Below the pieces are notes generated by a model. That model saw only the letters and a list, made by a program, of their open reading frames with translations. It did no database searches and had not been told where the DNA came from. A program made the position numbers and the translations under genes. Shown here one piece after another: positions 16,286 through 23,826 of a DNA stretch of 64,000 nucleotides (position 1 is the stretch's first letter; every line of letters starts with the position of its first letter). Source of the DNA: Actinomadura harenae (GTDB taxonomy: Bacteria > Actinomycetota > Actinomycetes > Streptosporangiales > Streptosporangiaceae); the NCBI RefSeq assembly GCF_003696215.1, contig NZ_RFFG01000009.1:62001-126000 (forward strand), written 5' to 3'.

Positions 16286-17293
16286 GTGATCCAGATCGAG
16301 AAACTTCGAAAAACCTACCGGGGCCGAGGCCGCGAGCTCACCGCCGTCGACGGCGTCGACCTCAGCGTCCGCGAGGGCGAGATCTTCGGCGTCCTCGGCC
16401 GCTCCGGCGCGGGCAAGAGCACCCTGCTCCGCTGCGTCAACCTGCTGGAACGTCCCGACGAGGGACGGATCGAGGTGGCCGGCCGCGACCTGCTCGCCCT
16501 CTCCGGAGGCGAGCTGCGCGCGGCCCGGCAGGGCATCGGCATGATCCACCAGCACTTCGGCCTGCTGTCCAGCCGGACCGTCGCCGGGAACGTCGCGTTC
16601 CCGCTGGAGGTCATGGGCGTGCCGCGCGCCGAGCGCGCCGCCCGGGTGGACGAGCTGCTCGACCTCGTCGGCCTTACCGAGCACGCCGGGGCCTACCCCG
16701 CGCAGATCTCCGGCGGGCAGAAGCAGCGCGTCGGGATCGCCCGCGCGCTCGCCGGCCGCCCCAAGGTGCTGCTGTCGGACGAGGCGACCTCCGCGCTCGA
16801 CCCCGAGACGACCGCGTCGATCCTCGCCCTGCTGCGCGACCTGCGCGACCGGCTCGGACTGACCGTCCTGCTCATCACGCACGAGATGGACGTGGTGAAG
16901 CGGATCTGCGACTCGGCCGCGATCATGCGCGACGGCCGGGTGGTCGAGTCCGGGACGGTCCGCGAGCTGCTGCTGCGGCCCGGCTCGGAACTGGCCCGGG
17001 ACCTGTTCCCGCTGCCCGCCGCCGACGTCCGCCCCGGCACCACCGTCGTGGACGTGACGTTCGAGGGCGACGCCGCCGACCGTCCGTTCGTGTCGTCCCT
17101 CGCCCGCACCTACGCGATCGACGTGAACATCCTCGGCGGGGCGGTCGAGGAGGTCGGAGGCACCCGGATCGGGCGCCTGCGCATCGAGCTCCCCGGCGAC
17201 CCCGACCTCAACGCCGCCCAGCTCGCGCACCTGCGCGAGGCGGGCCTGACCGTCGAGGTCCACCCGTCGCCCGGCACGGAGGTGGCGGCATGA
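16286..17293 (+). CDS. metN: Methionine ABC importer ATPase MetN
   Basis: The 335-residue protein is a MetN: Walker A GRSGAGKS, Q-loop MIHQHFGLLSSRTV (the MetN-type 'I.QHF.LL'), signature ISGGQKQRVGIARAL, Walker B KVLLSDEATSALDP, H-loop ITHEMDVVK. A C-terminal NIL domain from about residue 255 (TTVVDVTFEGDAADRPFVSS, GGTRIGRLRIELPGD) in known MetN proteins binds methionine and inhibits transport. It powers uptake of methionine and probably its sulfoxide or D-form through MetI. It overlaps metI by 4 nt. Start GTG 16286 has no good ribosome site. Confidence 0.95.
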   Translation: MIQIEKLRKTYRGRGRELTAVDGVDLSVREGEIFGVLGRSGAGKSTLLRCVNLLERPDEGRIEVAGRDLLALSGGELRAARQGIGMIHQHFGLLSSRTVAGNVAFPLEVMGVPRAERAARVDELLDLVGLTEHAGAYPAQISGGQKQRVGIARALAGRPKVLLSDEATSALDPETTASILALLRDLRDRLGLTVLLITHEMDVVKRICDSAAIMRDGRVVESGTVRELLLRPGSELARDLFPLPAADVRPGTTVVDVTFEGDAADRPFVSSLARTYAIDVNILGGAVEEVGGTRIGRLRIELPGDPDLNAAQLAHLREAGLTVEVHPSPGTEVAA

Positions 17294-17946
17294 CCTGGGA
17301 CGAGATCTGGCCACTGCTGCGGCAGGGCACCGTCGAGACCCTCCAGATGACGGTCTGGGCCACCATGATCACCGCCGTGGCCGGGGTGCTGCTCGGCCTC
17401 GCGCTGGTCGTCACCGACCGGCGCGGGCTGGCCCCGCTCCCGGCCGTCCACCACCTGCTCGGGCTGGTCGTGAACGTCGGCCGGTCCATCCCGTTCATCA
17501 TCCTGCTGGTGGCGCTGCTGCCCCTCACCCGGGCGCTGGTCGGCACCACCATCGGCACCACCGCCGCGATCGTCCCGCTCGCGATCTCGGCCATCCCGTT
17601 CTACGCCCGGCTCGTGGAGACCTCGCTGCGCGAGGTCGACCCGGGCGTGGTCGACGCCGCCCACGCGATGGGCGCCTCCCGCGTCCAGATCGCCGGGAAG
17701 GTGCTGCTCCGGGAGGCCCGTCCGGGCCTGCTCGCGGGCCTCACCGTCACCTTCGTCGCGCTGATCGGCTACTCGGCGATGGCCGGGGCGATCGGCGGCG
17801 GCGGCCTCGGCGACATCGCCATCCGGTACGGCTACCAGCGCTTCGAGAACTCGGTGATGGTCGCGGTCGTCGCGGTGATCGTCGTGCTGGTCCAGATCGT
17901 GCAGCTGCTCGGCGACCGGCTCGTCCGGCGCCTGTCCCACCGATAG
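17290..17946 (+). CDS. metI: Methionine ABC importer permease MetI
   Basis: The 218-residue inner-membrane protein has five hydrophobic segments and the BPD_transp_1 EAA loop (VVDAAHAMGASRVQIAGKVLLREARPGL) that docks on MetN. VNVGRSIPFIILLVALLP, TTAAIVPLAISAIPFYARLVETSLREV and AMAGAIGGGGLGDIAIRYGYQRF are near-invariant MetI segments. The ATG overlaps the metN TGA. Confidence 0.95.
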   Translation: MTWDEIWPLLRQGTVETLQMTVWATMITAVAGVLLGLALVVTDRRGLAPLPAVHHLLGLVVNVGRSIPFIILLVALLPLTRALVGTTIGTTAAIVPLAISAIPFYARLVETSLREVDPGVVDAAHAMGASRVQIAGKVLLREARPGLLAGLTVTFVALIGYSAMAGAIGGGGLGDIAIRYGYQRFENSVMVAVVAVIVVLVQIVQLLGDRLVRRLSHR

Positions 17947-18028
17947 CCAAAGACCGGCCCCACAGAGCAACCCCACAGGCCAACCCGCAGTTCACACCCG
18001 TAGTTCACACCAGAAGGGGGCACTCTTC

Positions 18029-18829
18029 GTGCTTCGCAAGATCACCGCCACCGTGGCCGCCGCAGGACTGCTGTTCGGCCTCGCCGCCTGCGGCTCCGGC
18101 AAGGACAAGGACACCCTCGTCGTCGGCGCCACCTCCGTGCCGCACGCCGAGATCCTCGACTACGTCAAGACGAACCTGGCCGAGAAGGCGGGCCTCAAGC
18201 TCGAGGTCAAGGAGTTCAGCAACTACGAGCAGCTGAACCCCGCGCTGAAGGACGGCCAGCTCGACGCCAACTACTTCCAGCACAAGCCGTACCTGGACGA
18301 GTCGAACCAGAAGCTCGGCTCCAAGCTGGTGTTCGTCGCGGGCGTCCACCTCGAGCCGCTGGCCCTCTACTCCAAGAAGGTGCACCAGCTGTCCGAGCTG
18401 AAGCAGGGCGCGACCGTCGCCGTGCCGTCCGACCCGTCCAACGAGGCGCGGGCGCTGAAGCTGCTGGCCGCCAACCAGCTCATCACGCTGAAGCCGGGCT
18501 CCGAGGAGAAGGCCACGCCGAAGGACGTCGCGTCCAACCCCAAGGGCCTGAAGTTCAAGGAGACCGACGCCGCCGCGCTGCCGCGCCAGCTCGGTGACGT
18601 CGACGCCTCGGTGATCAACGGGAACTACGCGCTGGAGGCCAAGCTCGACCCGTCCAAGGACGCGCTCGCGACCGAGTCGGCTGAGGGCAACCCGTACGTG
18701 AACGGCCTGGTGACCACCCCCGAGAAGAAGGACGACGAGAAGATCAAGAAGCTCGTCGACCTGCTCCGCGGCCCGGAGGTCAAGAAGTTCATCCAGGACA
18801 AGTACCACGGCTCGGTGCTCCCCGCCTGA
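18029..18829 (+). CDS. metQ: Methionine-binding lipoprotein MetQ
   Basis: The 266-residue protein has a lipoprotein signal (GLLFGLAAC, lipid-modified Cys21) and the NlpA/MetQ fold: TLVVGATSVPHAEILDYVK, FSNYEQLNPALKDGQLDANY, FQHKPYLD, GVHLEPLALYSKK, VAVPSDPSNEARALKLL, VINGNYALEAKLDP, and ENPYVNGL-like EGNPYVNGLVTTPEKKDDEK. It captures methionine outside the membrane and delivers it to MetIN. GAAGGGGG stands 8 nt before GTG 18029. It completes the metNIQ operon and is followed by a strong terminator. Confidence 0.95.
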   Translation: MLRKITATVAAAGLLFGLAACGSGKDKDTLVVGATSVPHAEILDYVKTNLAEKAGLKLEVKEFSNYEQLNPALKDGQLDANYFQHKPYLDESNQKLGSKLVFVAGVHLEPLALYSKKVHQLSELKQGATVAVPSDPSNEARALKLLAANQLITLKPGSEEKATPKDVASNPKGLKFKETDAAALPRQLGDVDASVINGNYALEAKLDPSKDALATESAEGNPYVNGLVTTPEKKDDEKIKKLVDLLRGPEVKKFIQDKYHGSVLPA

Positions 18830-18845
18830 TCCCGGTCTCCCGGCC

Positions 18846-18885
18846 GCGTGCGGCCCCCGGACGTCTCCGTCCGGGGGCCGCACGC
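18846..18885. terminator. Strong terminator after metQ
   Basis: A perfect 18-bp stem (18846-18863 with 18868-18885) closes on the 4-base loop TCTC, 16 bases after the metQ stop. It separates the methionine operon from the STM4011-4015 locus. Confidence 0.9.
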
Positions 18886-18944
18886 ATTCCGCGCGACGGC
18901 CGCGCGGACGACGGCGAGCGACGATCACACCGGGACGATTTCCC

Positions 18945-18986
18945 AAGCGGCCGGTATTCGCCGCGCGGGGTTGGTAGGACAGGTCC
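18945..18986 (+). promoter_or_regulatory. Promoter/operator of STM4015 copy 1
   Basis: TGGTAGGAC (18972-18980) continues into the near-palindrome GGACAGGTCC (18977-18986), with AGCGGCCGG 27 bp upstream. The same arrangement with the same spacing precedes copy 2. TAGGAC resembles a -10 box; the palindrome may bind a regulator. Confidence 0.55.
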
Positions 18987-19012
18987 TTGACCTCCCCCCA
19001 GGAAAGGACCCC

Positions 19013-19942
19013 ATGAGGATCTACGAGTACAGGACCGAGTTCGCCGGGCTGCCCGTGGCGGAGTTCAGCCCGTCCGCCGACCCGTCGAAGGAGGCCCTGG
19101 CGTCGCCGGCGTCGTACGCGTGGGCCGTCCGCACCGGATACGACGAGGACGCCTTCGGCGACGTCTGGGCGCGGTTCCTGAAGACCGTGGACACCAGCGG
19201 GATCACCGCGCTGGTCATCGGCTACTGGGGCATCTACGAGGACAAGACCGACGTGCCCCGGTTGCTGTCCGACGCGGCGGCCGCCCTCCCGGCACTCCGC
19301 GCGCTGTTCCTCGGCGACATCCAGGCTGAGGAGGCGGAGATCTCCTGGATCCAGCACAGCGACACGACCCCGGTCTTCACGGCGTTCCCGGCGCTGGAGC
19401 GGGTCGAGGTCCGGGGCGCGTCCGGCCTGTCGTTCGAGCCGGTCAGGAGCGAGGCGCTGCGCCTGCTGCGGTTCGAGTCCGGCGGGCTGCCGTCCTCGGT
19501 CGTCCGGACCGTCGGCCAGAGCGCGCTCCCCAACCTGGAGCACCTCGACCTGTGGCTCGGCGACGGGGACTACGGCGGCGACGCGACCGTGGACGACCTC
19601 GCGCCGTTCCTCTCCGGAGAAGCCCTGCCCAAGCTGCGTCACCTCGGGCTCGAGGACTCCGACATCCAGGACGCGGTCGCCGCCGCGCTCGCGGGAGCCC
19701 CCGTCGTGGCCCGCCTGGAGTCGCTGAGCCTGGCCATGGGCACGCTGACCGACACGGGCGCCGAAGCGCTGCTCTCAGGCCAGCCTCTCGGCCACCTGAA
19801 GAAGCTCGACCTGCGCCACCACTACCTCTCGGACATGATGGCCGAACGCGTCCGCACGGCCCTCCCCGGCGTCGAGATCGACCTGGACGGGCAGCAGGAG
19901 CTGGACGAGGACGGCGGGCTCTACGTCGAGGTCTCGGAGTGA
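19013..19942 (+). CDS. STM4015-family LRR-like protein, copy 1
   Basis: The 309-residue soluble protein starts with a conserved head (EFAGLPVAEF, SYAWAVRTGYDEDAF, VIGYWG) and then runs through leucine-rich units of RNase-inhibitor type (LPNLEHLDLWLG, LPKLRHLGLEDSDI, VARLESLSLAMGTLTDTGAE, LKKLDLRHHYLSD). It ends GLYVEVSE. LRR arcs bind proteins or peptides; no catalytic residues are apparent. PGAP-type naming calls this the STM4015 family, of unknown function. AGGAAAGG precedes ATG 19013 by 5-6 nt. It is first in a locus with STM4011-4014 genes. Confidence 0.85.
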   Translation: MRIYEYRTEFAGLPVAEFSPSADPSKEALASPASYAWAVRTGYDEDAFGDVWARFLKTVDTSGITALVIGYWGIYEDKTDVPRLLSDAAAALPALRALFLGDIQAEEAEISWIQHSDTTPVFTAFPALERVEVRGASGLSFEPVRSEALRLLRFESGGLPSSVVRTVGQSALPNLEHLDLWLGDGDYGGDATVDDLAPFLSGEALPKLRHLGLEDSDIQDAVAAALAGAPVVARLESLSLAMGTLTDTGAEALLSGQPLGHLKKLDLRHHYLSDMMAERVRTALPGVEIDLDGQQELDEDGGLYVEVSE

Positions 19943-19986
19943 CGCACGCCTCCCTGCCCCTTCTCCTCGTCGCCGGGTGTTCGCCC

Positions 19987-20028
19987 GAGCGGACGGCGTT
20001 TGTCGGGCGGTCCTGGTAGGACATGTCC
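19987..20028 (+). promoter_or_regulatory. Promoter/operator of STM4015 copy 2
   Basis: TGGTAGGAC (20014-20022) runs into the perfect palindrome GGACATGTCC (20019-20028), with AGCGGACGG 27 bp upstream, matching the copy 1 region base for base in spacing. The duplication therefore included the promoter. Confidence 0.6.
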
Positions 20029-20053
20029 CGACAATGATCTGGAAGGGACCCCG

Positions 20054-20989
20054 ATGACGATCCACGAACACCTCAGCGAGTACGCCGGTCTCCGCGTGGC
20101 GACCTTCGGCCCGGAGGACAAGCCGCCCGCCGACGCGTTCACCTCGCCGTCGTCGTACGCGTGGGCCGTCCGCACCGAGTTCGACGAGGAGCCCTTCGAG
20201 GAGGTCTGGGCGCGGTTCCGCGAGCAGGTCGACACCAGCGCGATCACCGCGCTGATCATCGGTTTCTGGGGCGCGCCCTACGGCGACAGCGACACCGACG
20301 TGGGCGCGCTGCTCGCCGAGGCCGCCCCGTCCTTCCCGGCGCTGCGGTCGCTGTTCATCGGCGACATCATCATGGAGGAGTCCGAGATCTCCTGGATCCA
20401 GCCCGGCGACGTCACGCCCGTGCTGAAGGCGTTCCCCGGCCTGGAGCGCTTCGAGGTCCGCGGGTCGGAGGAGGTCGTCCTCGAACCGGTCGAGCACCAC
20501 GGCCTGCGGACGCTCCGGTTCGAGTCGGGCGGGCTCCCGGCCGGGGTCGCCCGGTCCGTCGGGGCCAGTGACCTGCCGAATCTCGAGCACCTGGACCTCT
20601 GGCTCGGCACCGGGGACTACGGCGGCGACACGTCCCCGGACGACCTCGCGGCCCTGCTGTCCGGCGAGCGCCTCCCCGCCCTCCGCCACCTCGGCCTCCA
20701 GGACTCCGAGATCGAGGACCAGGTCGCCGCCGCCGTCGCGGGCGCGGCCGTCGTCGCCCAACTGGAGACGCTCGCCCTCGGCATGGGCGTCCTCACCGAC
20801 GTGGGCGCCGAGTCGCTGCTGTCCGGTCAGCCGCTCACCCACCTGAAGAGGCTCGACCTGAGTCACCACTTCCTCTCCGACGCCATGATGGAGCGCGTCC
20901 GCACCTCCCTGGACGGCGTCGAGGTCGACCTGGACGACCAGAACACGCCGTCCAACGGCGAGTGGTTCTTCGTCGAGATCTCGGAGTGA
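20054..20989 (+). CDS. STM4015-family LRR-like protein, copy 2
   Basis: This 311-residue paralogue of copy 1 keeps the same head (EYAGLRVATF, SYAWAVRTEFDEEPF, LIIGFWGAPYG), the same MEESEISWIQPGDVTPVL segment, and the same LRR units (LPNLEHLDLWLGTGDYGGDT, LPALRHLGLQDSEIEDQVAA, LTHLKRLDLSHHFLSD). It ends WFFVEISE. It has its own copy of the promoter and a GGAAGGGA ribosome site 7 nt before ATG 20054, and ends 4 bases before copy 3. The close similarity marks a tandem duplication within this lineage. Confidence 0.85.
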   Translation: MTIHEHLSEYAGLRVATFGPEDKPPADAFTSPSSYAWAVRTEFDEEPFEEVWARFREQVDTSAITALIIGFWGAPYGDSDTDVGALLAEAAPSFPALRSLFIGDIIMEESEISWIQPGDVTPVLKAFPGLERFEVRGSEEVVLEPVEHHGLRTLRFESGGLPAGVARSVGASDLPNLEHLDLWLGTGDYGGDTSPDDLAALLSGERLPALRHLGLQDSEIEDQVAAAVAGAAVVAQLETLALGMGVLTDVGAESLLSGQPLTHLKRLDLSHHFLSDAMMERVRTSLDGVEVDLDDQNTPSNGEWFFVEISE

Positions 20990-20993
20990 CGCG

Positions 20994-21914
20994 GTGACCA
21001 TCCGCGCGCGCCTGGACGAGTACGCGGGGCTGCCCGTCCACGCCTTCGCCACCTCCCCGGACCCCGGCTCCGGCCCGCTGCCCGACGCCGCCGCCGTCGC
21101 ATGGCGGGTCGCCGTCGACGGCCCGCTCTCGTGGCGCGACTCGCTCCACGCGCTGCTCGACTCCGTCGACGCCGACCGCGTCGAGGCGCTCGTCGTCGGC
21201 TACTACAGCGGTGACGACCTCGGCGAGGACTACCCGGGGAACGTCCTGGCCGGGGTCGCCGACCGCCTTCCCGCGCTCCGCTCGCTGTTTCTCGCCGAGA
21301 TGCCGCTGGAGGAGATGGAGATCTCCTGGATCATCCACGAGAGCCTCGACCCGCTGCTGAGGGCGTTCCCGAGGCTCGAGCGGCTGGACGTCCGGGGCCA
21401 CCAGGAGCTCGAGCTCGGGCCCATCGCGAGCGAGTCGCTCCGGACTCTGCGCTTCGAGACGGGCGGGTTGCCCGCCGAGATCGTCCGGGCCGTCGCGGCC
21501 AGTGACCTGCCGAATCTCGAGCACCTGGACTTCTGGCTCGGCGTGGAGGGATACGGCTGTGACGTCGTTCTCGGCGACCTCGCCCCGTTCCTGTCCGGCG
21601 AGCGCTTCCCCGCGCTCCGCCACCTCGGCCTCGCGAACTCGGAGTTCCAGGACGAGATCGCCGCGGCGGTCGCCGGAGCGCCCGTCCTCGCCCGGCTCGA
21701 ATCGCTGGACCTGTCCATGGGCGTCCTCACCGACGCGGGCGCCGAGGCCCTGCTGTCCGGTCAGCCGCTCACCCACCTGAGGTCGCTCGACCTGCACCGC
21801 AACTCCCTGTCGGACGAGATGGCGCGGCGTGTCCTCGACACCCTCCCCGGCGTCCAGGTCGACCTGAGCGAACGCCGGGACCGTGAGGACCTCTACGTCG
21901 CGGTCTCGGAATGA
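20994..21914 (+). CDS. STM4015-family LRR-like protein, copy 3
   Basis: The 306-residue third paralogue is more diverged in the head (EYAGLPVHAF, AVAWRVAVDGPLSWRDSLHA, VVGYYSGDDLGEDY) but keeps MEEMEISWIIHESLDPLL, LPNLEHLDFWLGVEGYG, LPALRHLGLANSEFQD-type units and ends DLYVAVSE. It has no promoter of its own: GTG 20994 is 4 bases after the copy 2 stop, and its own stop overlaps the STM4014 start (ATGA), so its translation is coupled to both. Confidence 0.85.
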   Translation: MTIRARLDEYAGLPVHAFATSPDPGSGPLPDAAAVAWRVAVDGPLSWRDSLHALLDSVDADRVEALVVGYYSGDDLGEDYPGNVLAGVADRLPALRSLFLAEMPLEEMEISWIIHESLDPLLRAFPRLERLDVRGHQELELGPIASESLRTLRFETGGLPAEIVRAVAASDLPNLEHLDFWLGVEGYGCDVVLGDLAPFLSGERFPALRHLGLANSEFQDEIAAAVAGAPVLARLESLDLSMGVLTDAGAEALLSGQPLTHLRSLDLHRNSLSDEMARRVLDTLPGVQVDLSERRDREDLYVAVSE

Positions 21915-23038
21915 GCGTGTCCTTCACCGTCGTCGGGTTCCCGGGGGACCGGCGGGTCACGCTGTTCGCGGACGCCTGCCGGGCCGCCGGGCTCGCCGAG
22001 CCGCGGGTCGTCGGCTGGCCGGACGTCCTGCGCGGCACGTTCGCGCTGCCCGCCGGGGTCCCGGTCCGGATCGACTCGCCCGGCGAGGATCCGGAGGCCG
22101 ACGCCCTGCTGCGCGGCCCCGTCGCCGCGACCCGGACCGGCGGCGGCGCCCGCTGGTACGCCGGGTTCGTCGAAGGGCTGGGCCGGATCGCGGACGCCGC
22201 GCGCGCCGCGGGCGCCCCGCTCCTGAACGACCCGGACGAGATCGCCGTCATGTTCGACAAGCGGCTCTGCCACGCCCGGCTGTCCGCCGCAGGCGTGCCG
22301 GTGCCGCCCGCGCTGACCGGCGTCGACGGCTACGCCGCGCTCCGCGCCCGCATGGCGGAGGCGGGCATGCGCCGCGTCTTCGTGAAGCCCGCGCACGGCT
22401 CGTCCGCGTCCGGCGTCATCGCCCTCGAGGTCGCCCCGGACGCGAGGGCCGGCGCGGGGGCGGGGGCGGGGGCCGGAGAGCGGATCAAGGCGGTGACGTC
22501 GGCGGTGCGGCGCGAGGACGGGTTCCACAACTCGCTGCGCGTCCAGACGTACCGGACTGCGGAGGAGGTCGCCGCGCTCGTCGACGCCCTCGCCCCGGAC
22601 GGTCTGCACGTCGAGCGCTGGATGCCGAAGGCGGGCCTCTCCGGGCGCGTCCTGGACCTGCGGGTCGTCGTGGTCGGGGGCGTCCCGACGCACGCGGTCG
22701 TCCGCACCAGCACCGCGCCGATGACGAACCTGCACCTGGGCGGGCGGCGCGGTGATCTCGGCGCCGTCCGGGCCGCGCTCGGGGAGGACGGCTGGCGCGA
22801 GGCGATGGACGTCTGCGCGCGGGCCGCCGCGTGCTTCCCCCGCAGCCTCATGGTCGGCGTCGACCTGCTCGTCGGCATCGGCTGGCGGCGGTTCGCGGTC
22901 GGCGAGGTGAACGCGTTCGGCGACCTGCTGCCGGGTCTTCCCGGCCTCCCGGACGGACCGGCCGCGGGCGTGGACGCCTACACTGCCCAGGTCAGAGCCG
23001 CAATGTCTGCCTTGTCGGGATCCACATGCGCGACATGA
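21911..23038 (+). CDS. STM4014-family ATP-grasp-like protein
   Basis: The 375-residue protein has an N-terminal Rossmann-like half (SFTVVGFPGDRRVTLFADAC) and an ATP-grasp-like second half: NDPDEIAVMFDKRLCHARLS, GVPVPPAL, the ATP-binding Lys region RRVFVKPAHGSSASGVIALE, LHVERWMPKAGLSGRVLDLR, VVRTSTAPMTNLHLGGRRGD, and a metal-ligand-like end VGVDLLVGIGWRRFAVGEVN and FGDLLPGL. ATP-grasp enzymes join a carboxylate to an amine or thiol through an acyl-phosphate; the partner here is unknown. A Gly-Ala run (GAGAGAGAGE, from a G-rich hexamer repeat near 22453-22475) is inserted after the lysine region. Confidence 0.82.
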   Translation: MSVSFTVVGFPGDRRVTLFADACRAAGLAEPRVVGWPDVLRGTFALPAGVPVRIDSPGEDPEADALLRGPVAATRTGGGARWYAGFVEGLGRIADAARAAGAPLLNDPDEIAVMFDKRLCHARLSAAGVPVPPALTGVDGYAALRARMAEAGMRRVFVKPAHGSSASGVIALEVAPDARAGAGAGAGAGERIKAVTSAVRREDGFHNSLRVQTYRTAEEVAALVDALAPDGLHVERWMPKAGLSGRVLDLRVVVVGGVPTHAVVRTSTAPMTNLHLGGRRGDLGAVRAALGEDGWREAMDVCARAAACFPRSLMVGVDLLVGIGWRRFAVGEVNAFGDLLPGLPGLPDGPAAGVDAYTAQVRAAMSALSGSTCAT

Positions 23039-23826
23039 ACGAGGTCGTCGGCACCCACGACGTGGTGCTGGTGACCCTCGACACCCTCCGCCTCGACGTC
23101 GCCGAGGAGCTCCTCGACGCGGGGGAGACGCCGAACCTCGGCGCCGTCCTGCCCGGCGGACGCTGGGAACGCCGCCACACCCCCGGCAGCTTCACCTACG
23201 CCGCGCACGTCGCAATGCTCGCCGGGTTCCTGCCGACGCCCGCCGAGCCCGGCCCGCATCCGCGCCTGTTCGCCGCCGCGTTCCCCGGCAGCGAGACCAC
23301 GGCCCCCGGCACCTGGACGTTCGCCGCCGCCGACCTCCCGACCGGCCTCGCCCAGGCCGGTTACCACACGGTGTGCGTCGGCGGCGTCGGCTTCTTCAAC
23401 AAGCAGACGGCCCTCGGCTCGGCGCTGCCGTCGCTGTTCGCGGAGAGCCACTGGCAGCCGTCCTTCGGCGTCACCGCCCCGGCGTCCCTCGACCACCAGA
23501 TCGCCCGCGTCGAGACGTCGATCAGCGCCCTTGACCCGGAGAAGCGGCTGTTCCTGCTGCTCAACGTGTCCGCGCTGCACCAGCCCAACTGGTTCCACCT
23601 GGACGGTGCGACCCGCGAGTCCGGCGACACCCGGGCCAGCCACGCCGCCGCGCTGCGGTACGTGGACGCCCGCCTGCCCCGGCTCCTCGCCGCGCTCCGC
23701 CGTCCCACCCTCGTGATCCTCTGCTCCGACCACGGCACCGCCTACGGCGAGGACGGCCACGTCGGGCACCGCATCGGCCACGAGGTCGTCTGGACCGTCC
23801 CCTACGGAGAGTTCGTTCATTCATGA
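23026..23826 (+). CDS. STM4013/SEN3800-family hydrolase (alkaline phosphatase fold)
   Basis: The 266-residue protein has the alkaline-phosphatase/sulfatase superfamily landmarks: DVVLVTLDTLRLDV (first metal Asp), a nucleophile region HTPGSFTYAAHVAMLAGFLP, and the late metal site ILCSDHGTAYGEDGHVGHR. There is no signal peptide, so it acts in the cytoplasm, unlike most relatives. It probably cleaves or transfers a phospho- or sulfo-group in the STM4011-4015 pathway. ATG 23026 has GGGA 5 nt upstream; ATG 23035, in the ATGA overlap with STM4014, is the alternative. Confidence 0.85.
   Translation: MRDMNEVVGTHDVVLVTLDTLRLDVAEELLDAGETPNLGAVLPGGRWERRHTPGSFTYAAHVAMLAGFLPTPAEPGPHPRLFAAAFPGSETTAPGTWTFAAADLPTGLAQAGYHTVCVGGVGFFNKQTALGSALPSLFAESHWQPSFGVTAPASLDHQIARVETSISALDPEKRLFLLLNVSALHQPNWFHLDGATRESGDTRASHAAALRYVDARLPRLLAALRRPTLVILCSDHGTAYGEDGHVGHRIGHEVVWTVPYGEFVHS

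Noticed and set aside
20000..21914. The three STM4015 genes as an LRR repeat array in one broken giant gene.
   Set aside because: Each has its own start, complete head and identical tail; copies 1 and 2 have separate promoters, so they are three whole genes.
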